Below are positions 61,223 to 64,000 of a stretch of DNA of 64,000 nt, piece by piece (positions within the stretch are counted from its first letter, which is position 1; every line of letters starts with the position of its first letter). The position numbers and the translations under genes are program-made. Below the pieces are notes generated by a model. The model had not been told where the DNA came from and did no database searches. It worked only from the letters and a program-made list of their open reading frames with translations. The stretch comes from Levilactobacillus suantsaii (GTDB lineage Bacteria; Bacillota; Bacilli; Lactobacillales; Lactobacillaceae): NCBI RefSeq assembly GCF_004115745.1, contig NZ_QXIL01000012.1, forward strand, positions 1-64,000. Direction: 5' to 3'.

Positions 61223-61251
61223 ATAGTACCTGCTTTTTTGACTTAAGTCAA
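61223..61251 (-). promoter_or_regulatory. pyrG promoter
   Basis: Minus strand TTGACT (61246-61251), 17-base spacer, TACTAT (61223-61228). The -35 is part of a GACTTAAGTC palindrome just behind rpoE. Confidence 0.8.
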
Positions 61252-61266
61252 GGCTAAATCCACAAC

Positions 61267-61929
61267 TTACTTGTTGGAATCGTCGTCTTCCTCGTCGTCA
61301 TCATCATCGGCTTCGTCGTCATCGGCGGAGAAATCTAAATTGTCGGTTTCTTCATCGTCAGGCGCATCCATCTGGGATAACTGATCTTCGATACCGTCCG
61401 GAATCTCTTCCGTCCCGTCTTCTTCATCATCGTTTTCCAGACCTAAGCCGTTCTGTAACTTGTCCAACGAAGCCGCGCCGTTGCCAGTCGCATCGTCGTC
61501 ATCGTCATCGTTGGCGTAAGTCGCATCCGTATCATCTTCGGGATCATCGTCATCGTAATCGATCACGTCATCGTCGTCGGTGGTATCGGCTAAGAAGGCG
61601 TTGACCTTCTTGCGCTTCTTACGTTTTGGTTGGTCCTCGTCATCTTCGGCGTGGACCGTCGCTTCATCGATGGATTCGAACGGATACCAAGTTCGCAGTC
61701 CCCAAAGGTTATCACCCAGAGAAATGAAACTACCATCAACGTTCAAATCCGTATAGAATTGGGATAGCCGTTCCCGAATCACCTTATCGCTGTCGCCCAA
61801 GTACGTTTGGACGGCGTTAGCTAAATCAGCAAACGCCATCACGTCGCCGTGTTGCGATAAAATGGCGTGAGCAACCTCGATCATTGATAATTCACTTTTG
61901 TTCTGGCCCTCAAAGACTTTTAATTCCAA
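61267..61929 (-). CDS. rpoE: DNA-directed RNA polymerase delta subunit
   Basis: A 220-residue Gram-positive polymerase subunit that speeds recycling and promoter selectivity. N-terminal HARE-HTH domain [20 protein letters not shown] and [16 protein letters not shown]; from about residue 95 the chain is an acidic tail of Asp and Glu runs, as expected. The start is the TTG at 61927-61929: AAAGGA lies ten bases upstream and the product begins [11 protein letters not shown]; a GTG further upstream overlaps the ribosome-binding site. 44 bases after the DUF1934 gene and probably co-transcribed. Confidence 0.94.
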   Translation of the reverse strand: MELKVFEGQNKSELSMIEVAHAILSQHGDVMAFADLANAVQTYLGDSDKVIRERLSQFYTDLNVDGSFISLGDNLWGLRTWYPFESIDEATVHAEDDEDQPKRKKRKKVNAFLADTTDDDDVIDYDDDDPEDDTDATYANDDDDDDATGNGAASLDKLQNGLGLENDDEEDGTEEIPDGIEDQLSQMDAPDDEETDNLDFSADDDEADDDDDEEDDDSNK

Positions 61930-61973
61930 ACCGGTGCACGTCCTTTCCACAGTCTACGAAACATAATACTCGC

Positions 61974-62417
61974 TTACGCCGTAAATTGCAATCTAATCTT
62001 GTAGTTTCCGACTAATTGTTCGCCCGCATAGAGGAGATAGTCAATTTTAATGTTCCCGCTGAAGGGCCGTTCCTGAAAATCGGCTTCCAAATACGGGGTC
62101 ACCGTCTCGATGGGCATGATGCCATACGGGGTCCGGTACCGCGCCGTCACGCGCTTGCCACTGACAAAGTGGAGCCGTAATTCGGCTTCGGCGTTACGGG
62201 TCAGGTGAATCTCACCGTCGGGAGTGAACTTCATGGTCACCGGCGTTTGTTTGCCCGTTTCTTGATTGGGTTCCAAATACCGCAGATACATGTTGGCACC
62301 CACTTGTACCAGTTGACCGTCCACGTCTAAGCGGTAATCCGAGACATCCTGGTCCTGTTTAATGTGGGTTTCCAAGTGAATGGCGACTGGAACGCCCGCT
62401 GAAAGTTGCTCCATCAT
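61974..62417 (-). CDS. DUF1934 family beta-barrel protein (YwiB-like)
   Basis: A 147-residue soluble protein of the DUF1934/calycin-like family, equal to B. subtilis YwiB. Conserved: YLRYLE, VTMKFTPDGEIHLTRN, TPYGIMPIETVT and a C-terminal KIDYLLYAGEQLVGNYKIRL stretch. No function is firmly known. Start placed at the ATG pair preceded by AAGGAAGG. Its place before rpoE-pyrG is conserved in lactobacilli and bacilli. A TATAAT (minus strand, 62452-62457) is a plausible -10. Confidence 0.85.
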   Translation of the reverse strand: MMEQLSAGVPVAIHLETHIKQDQDVSDYRLDVDGQLVQVGANMYLRYLEPNQETGKQTPVTMKFTPDGEIHLTRNAEAELRLHFVSGKRVTARYRTPYGIMPIETVTPYLEADFQERPFSGNIKIDYLLYAGEQLVGNYKIRLQFTA

Positions 62418-62561
62418 CGGTCCTTCCTTTCTATTACTCATATCAAGTTCAATTATAGTTCATTTAGTGGTAAAAACCTACAAATTCCCTTTTTCATTTT
62501 ATGAGCTTTCATTCCCCTGGTATGACGGTGAAAGCCGCCCCCACCAAAGCTACCGTCCGGC

Positions 62562-62590
62562 CTGACGGCGCGCTTGATTTCTAGTATAAT
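62562..62590 (+). promoter_or_regulatory. Promoter of the LipL-like gene
   Basis: CTGACG (62562-62567), 17-base spacer, TATAAT (62585-62590). It lies 38 bases before the start, with AAAGAAGG between. Confidence 0.6.
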
Positions 62591-62627
62591 AAGAAGATAG
62601 AGATTTTCAGGAAAGAAGGCCCGTGTC

Positions 62628-63458
62628 ATGTCCGCTTTGACGTTTTCGGCGAACGCCCTCCAAACGGTGACCACGCCAATCTCCGCTCGCCAAAAGAACC
62701 AAGCGTTCGGCTACACCAACGCCCTGCTCGACTTTGTTACCGAACTGGGGCAACCCATCCTACACTTCTGGCAGATGCCCCCGACCGTCATCTTAGGCTT
62801 GAAAGATCAGCGTCTGCCTGACCTGGCCGCCGCCATTCGTCAAGTCCAGGGTCACGGGTACAACTGGGTGTTGCGTAACTCCGGTGGCCTAGCCGTGATT
62901 GCGGATGAGGGCGTCCTCAACGTGTCGCTGTTCAGTCCGCTGACCACCCCACCGATCAGTGTCGACGCCGCTTACGCGCAGATGTTGGCCTTGGTCCAAG
63001 CAGCCTGGCCCGAACTGACCATCACGGCCGGGGAAATCACCCGCTCGTATTGCCCGGGCGATTACGATCTGAGCGTCGCCGGGCAAAAAATCGCCGGTAT
63101 CTCACAGCGCCGCAACGCCCACGCGCTGGTCACCATGCTCTACCTCAGTGTGACCGGTGATCAACCCAGTCGGGGCCGAGCCATCCAGGACTTTTACCGT
63201 GCCGGCTTGGCCGGTCAGCCCAACCAGTGGCACTTTCCAAACGTCGACCCGGCCAGCATGACCACCACGGCCGCTTTGCTGGGGCAACCTGTGACCTTAG
63301 CGGACGCGCAACACCGCTTCATCCAGGCTTGTGAGCAAGCCGGCGTTCGGGTCGGGCGCGCCAAATTAGCAAGTCTGTTAACACAACCCCGCTTCACCAC
63401 AGCGCTGGCCCACGCCACGGCCCAAATGGCCCGGCGCCAACCCCGCCTAAATCTGTAA
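62628..63458 (+). CDS. Octanoyl/lipoyl transferase of the LplA/LipL family
   Basis: A 276-residue member of the biotin/lipoate ligase fold. RNSGGLAVIADEGVLNVSL matches the RRxGGG-type substrate loop, and the Cys in SYCPGDYDLSVAGQKIAGISQRR sits where LipL of B. subtilis has its catalytic Cys (amidotransferase moving octanoyl from GcvH to E2). A lipoate-protein ligase is the alternative. Start ATG 62628 with a weak site. It is 14 bases before the HD-domain gene; ywfL (lipL) and ywfO are also near each other in B. subtilis. Confidence 0.82.
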   Translation: MSALTFSANALQTVTTPISARQKNQAFGYTNALLDFVTELGQPILHFWQMPPTVILGLKDQRLPDLAAAIRQVQGHGYNWVLRNSGGLAVIADEGVLNVSLFSPLTTPPISVDAAYAQMLALVQAAWPELTITAGEITRSYCPGDYDLSVAGQKIAGISQRRNAHALVTMLYLSVTGDQPSRGRAIQDFYRAGLAGQPNQWHFPNVDPASMTTTAALLGQPVTLADAQHRFIQACEQAGVRVGRAKLASLLTQPRFTTALAHATAQMARRQPRLNL

Positions 63459-63471
63459 GGAGGTCTTCACT

Positions 63472-64000
63472 TTGTCCTACGCTACCGCTTTGTTGCCCCA
63501 CGAAAAGGTGCTGCGCGATCCCGTTCACAATTATATTTATGTCCGTCACCAGGTCATCTTAGACCTCATCAACACCCGTGAATTTCAACGGCTCCGGCGC
63601 ATCAAACAACTGGGGACGGCATCCTTGGTCTTTCACGGGGCGGAACACAACCGCTTCGCCCATTGCCTGGGCGTGTACGAAATCACCCGGCAGATCTGCG
63701 ATAACTTTCAACGCAACTACCCGACGACTACCCCAGGAGATGGCGGCTGGGACGACCGCGAACGCCTGACCGCGTTGTGTGCGGCCTTGCTCCACGATAT
63801 CGGTCACGGCCCGTACTCGCACACCTTCGAGCACATCTTCCACACCGACCACGAGGCCATCACGGCGGAGATTCTCACGTCACCGACCACCGAGGTCAAT
63901 CAGGTCTTGCGCAAAGTCAGCCCGACCTTTCCGGCAGAAGTCGCCAGCGTGATTCAAAAGACCTACCCGAATCCCCAGGTGGTCCAGATGATTTCCAGTC
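63472..64000 (+). CDS. HD-domain phosphohydrolase (YwfO-like), cut by window end
   Basis: 176 residues of an HD-superfamily protein are visible, open at the right edge. The N-terminus reads HEKVLRDPVHNYIYVRHQVI and EFQRLRRIKQLGTASLVF, typical of the deoxyguanosine triphosphohydrolase-like YwfO group; the metal motif is H in NRFAHCLGV followed by LLHDIGHGPYSHTFEH. Start is TTG at 63472, eight bases after AAGGAGG (63457-63463), which overlaps the stop of the previous gene. Likely a nucleotide phosphohydrolase; substrate not known. Confidence 0.88.
   Translation, partial: MSYATALLPHEKVLRDPVHNYIYVRHQVILDLINTREFQRLRRIKQLGTASLVFHGAEHNRFAHCLGVYEITRQICDNFQRNYPTTTPGDGGWDDRERLTALCAALLHDIGHGPYSHTFEHIFHTDHEAITAEILTSPTTEVNQVLRKVSPTFPAEVASVIQKTYPNPQVVQMISS

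Noticed and set aside
61267-61640. ATC/GTC-rich run as a microsatellite
   Set aside because: It codes for the acidic Asp/Glu tail that is normal in RpoE delta subunits.

Overview
The window is a compact, GC-rich chromosomal segment of a low-GC-phylum (Bacillota) lactic acid bacterium, almost certainly a member of the Lactobacillaceae. The block dusB-hslO-ftsH-hpt-tilS-S1 protein-divIC-S4 protein-flippase-mfd-pth-ldh is the order I know from Lactiplantibacillus-type genomes. L-lactate dehydrogenase, a WxL/DUF916 surface pair, class A sortase, T-box and L-box leaders and type B L31 point the same way. High third-position GC suggests a GC-rich genus such as Levilactobacillus, but the species cannot be fixed from sequence reading alone. 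No prophage, CRISPR array, complete IS, tRNA or rRNA gene lies inside the window. The left edge holds the promoters and leader of an rRNA operon whose 16S gene is just outside.

Layout: 1-590, tandem rRNA promoters and the dusB terminator. 588-14370, housekeeping block on the minus strand (tRNA modification, redox chaperone, FtsH, purine salvage, cell division, transcription-repair coupling, peptidyl-tRNA hydrolase). 14672-18257, ldh, an L,D-transpeptidase and a c-di-AMP-binding CBS protein on the plus strand. 18346-20718, acpS-alr-antitoxin-mazF. 20933-31783, a complete acetylase-type diaminopimelate/lysine pathway: lysA-dapD-deacetylase-dapA-dapB-patA-asd behind a lysine riboswitch, with lysC-dapF diverging. 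31863-37550, cshA, murF, an unknown gene, htpX and a nonsense-interrupted lemA. 37660-41548, LMW phosphatase, DUF916 and WxL proteins, sortase. 41661-49560, the pyrimidine operon. 49615-57361, a methionine/cysteine region (cystine-type ABC importer, PLP gamma-family enzyme, core-MetE under a Met T-box, mmuM/mmuP). 57537-64000, rpmE2, murA, pyrG, rpoE, a DUF1934 protein, a LipL-like octanoyl transferase and a partial HD-domain gene.

The most notable biology is decay of de novo pyrimidine synthesis. The pyr promoter and PyrR attenuator look intact, and pyrB, carA and carB are open. However, pyrR has lost its 3' end and runs in frame into pyrB, pyrC carries an in-frame TAA, pyrD has an internal deletion with frameshift, and pyrF/pyrE do not follow. 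The strain is predicted to need exogenous pyrimidines, while pyrG keeps a classic GGGC-start CTP-sensing attenuator. lemA has a single TAG codon. Other points: MurA with Asp at the catalytic Cys position, a large structured cshA leader, a terminator-like hairpin in the pth leader, and glycine/arginine/histidine-rich tails on two RNA-binding proteins. I did not find a clearly new multi-gene system.
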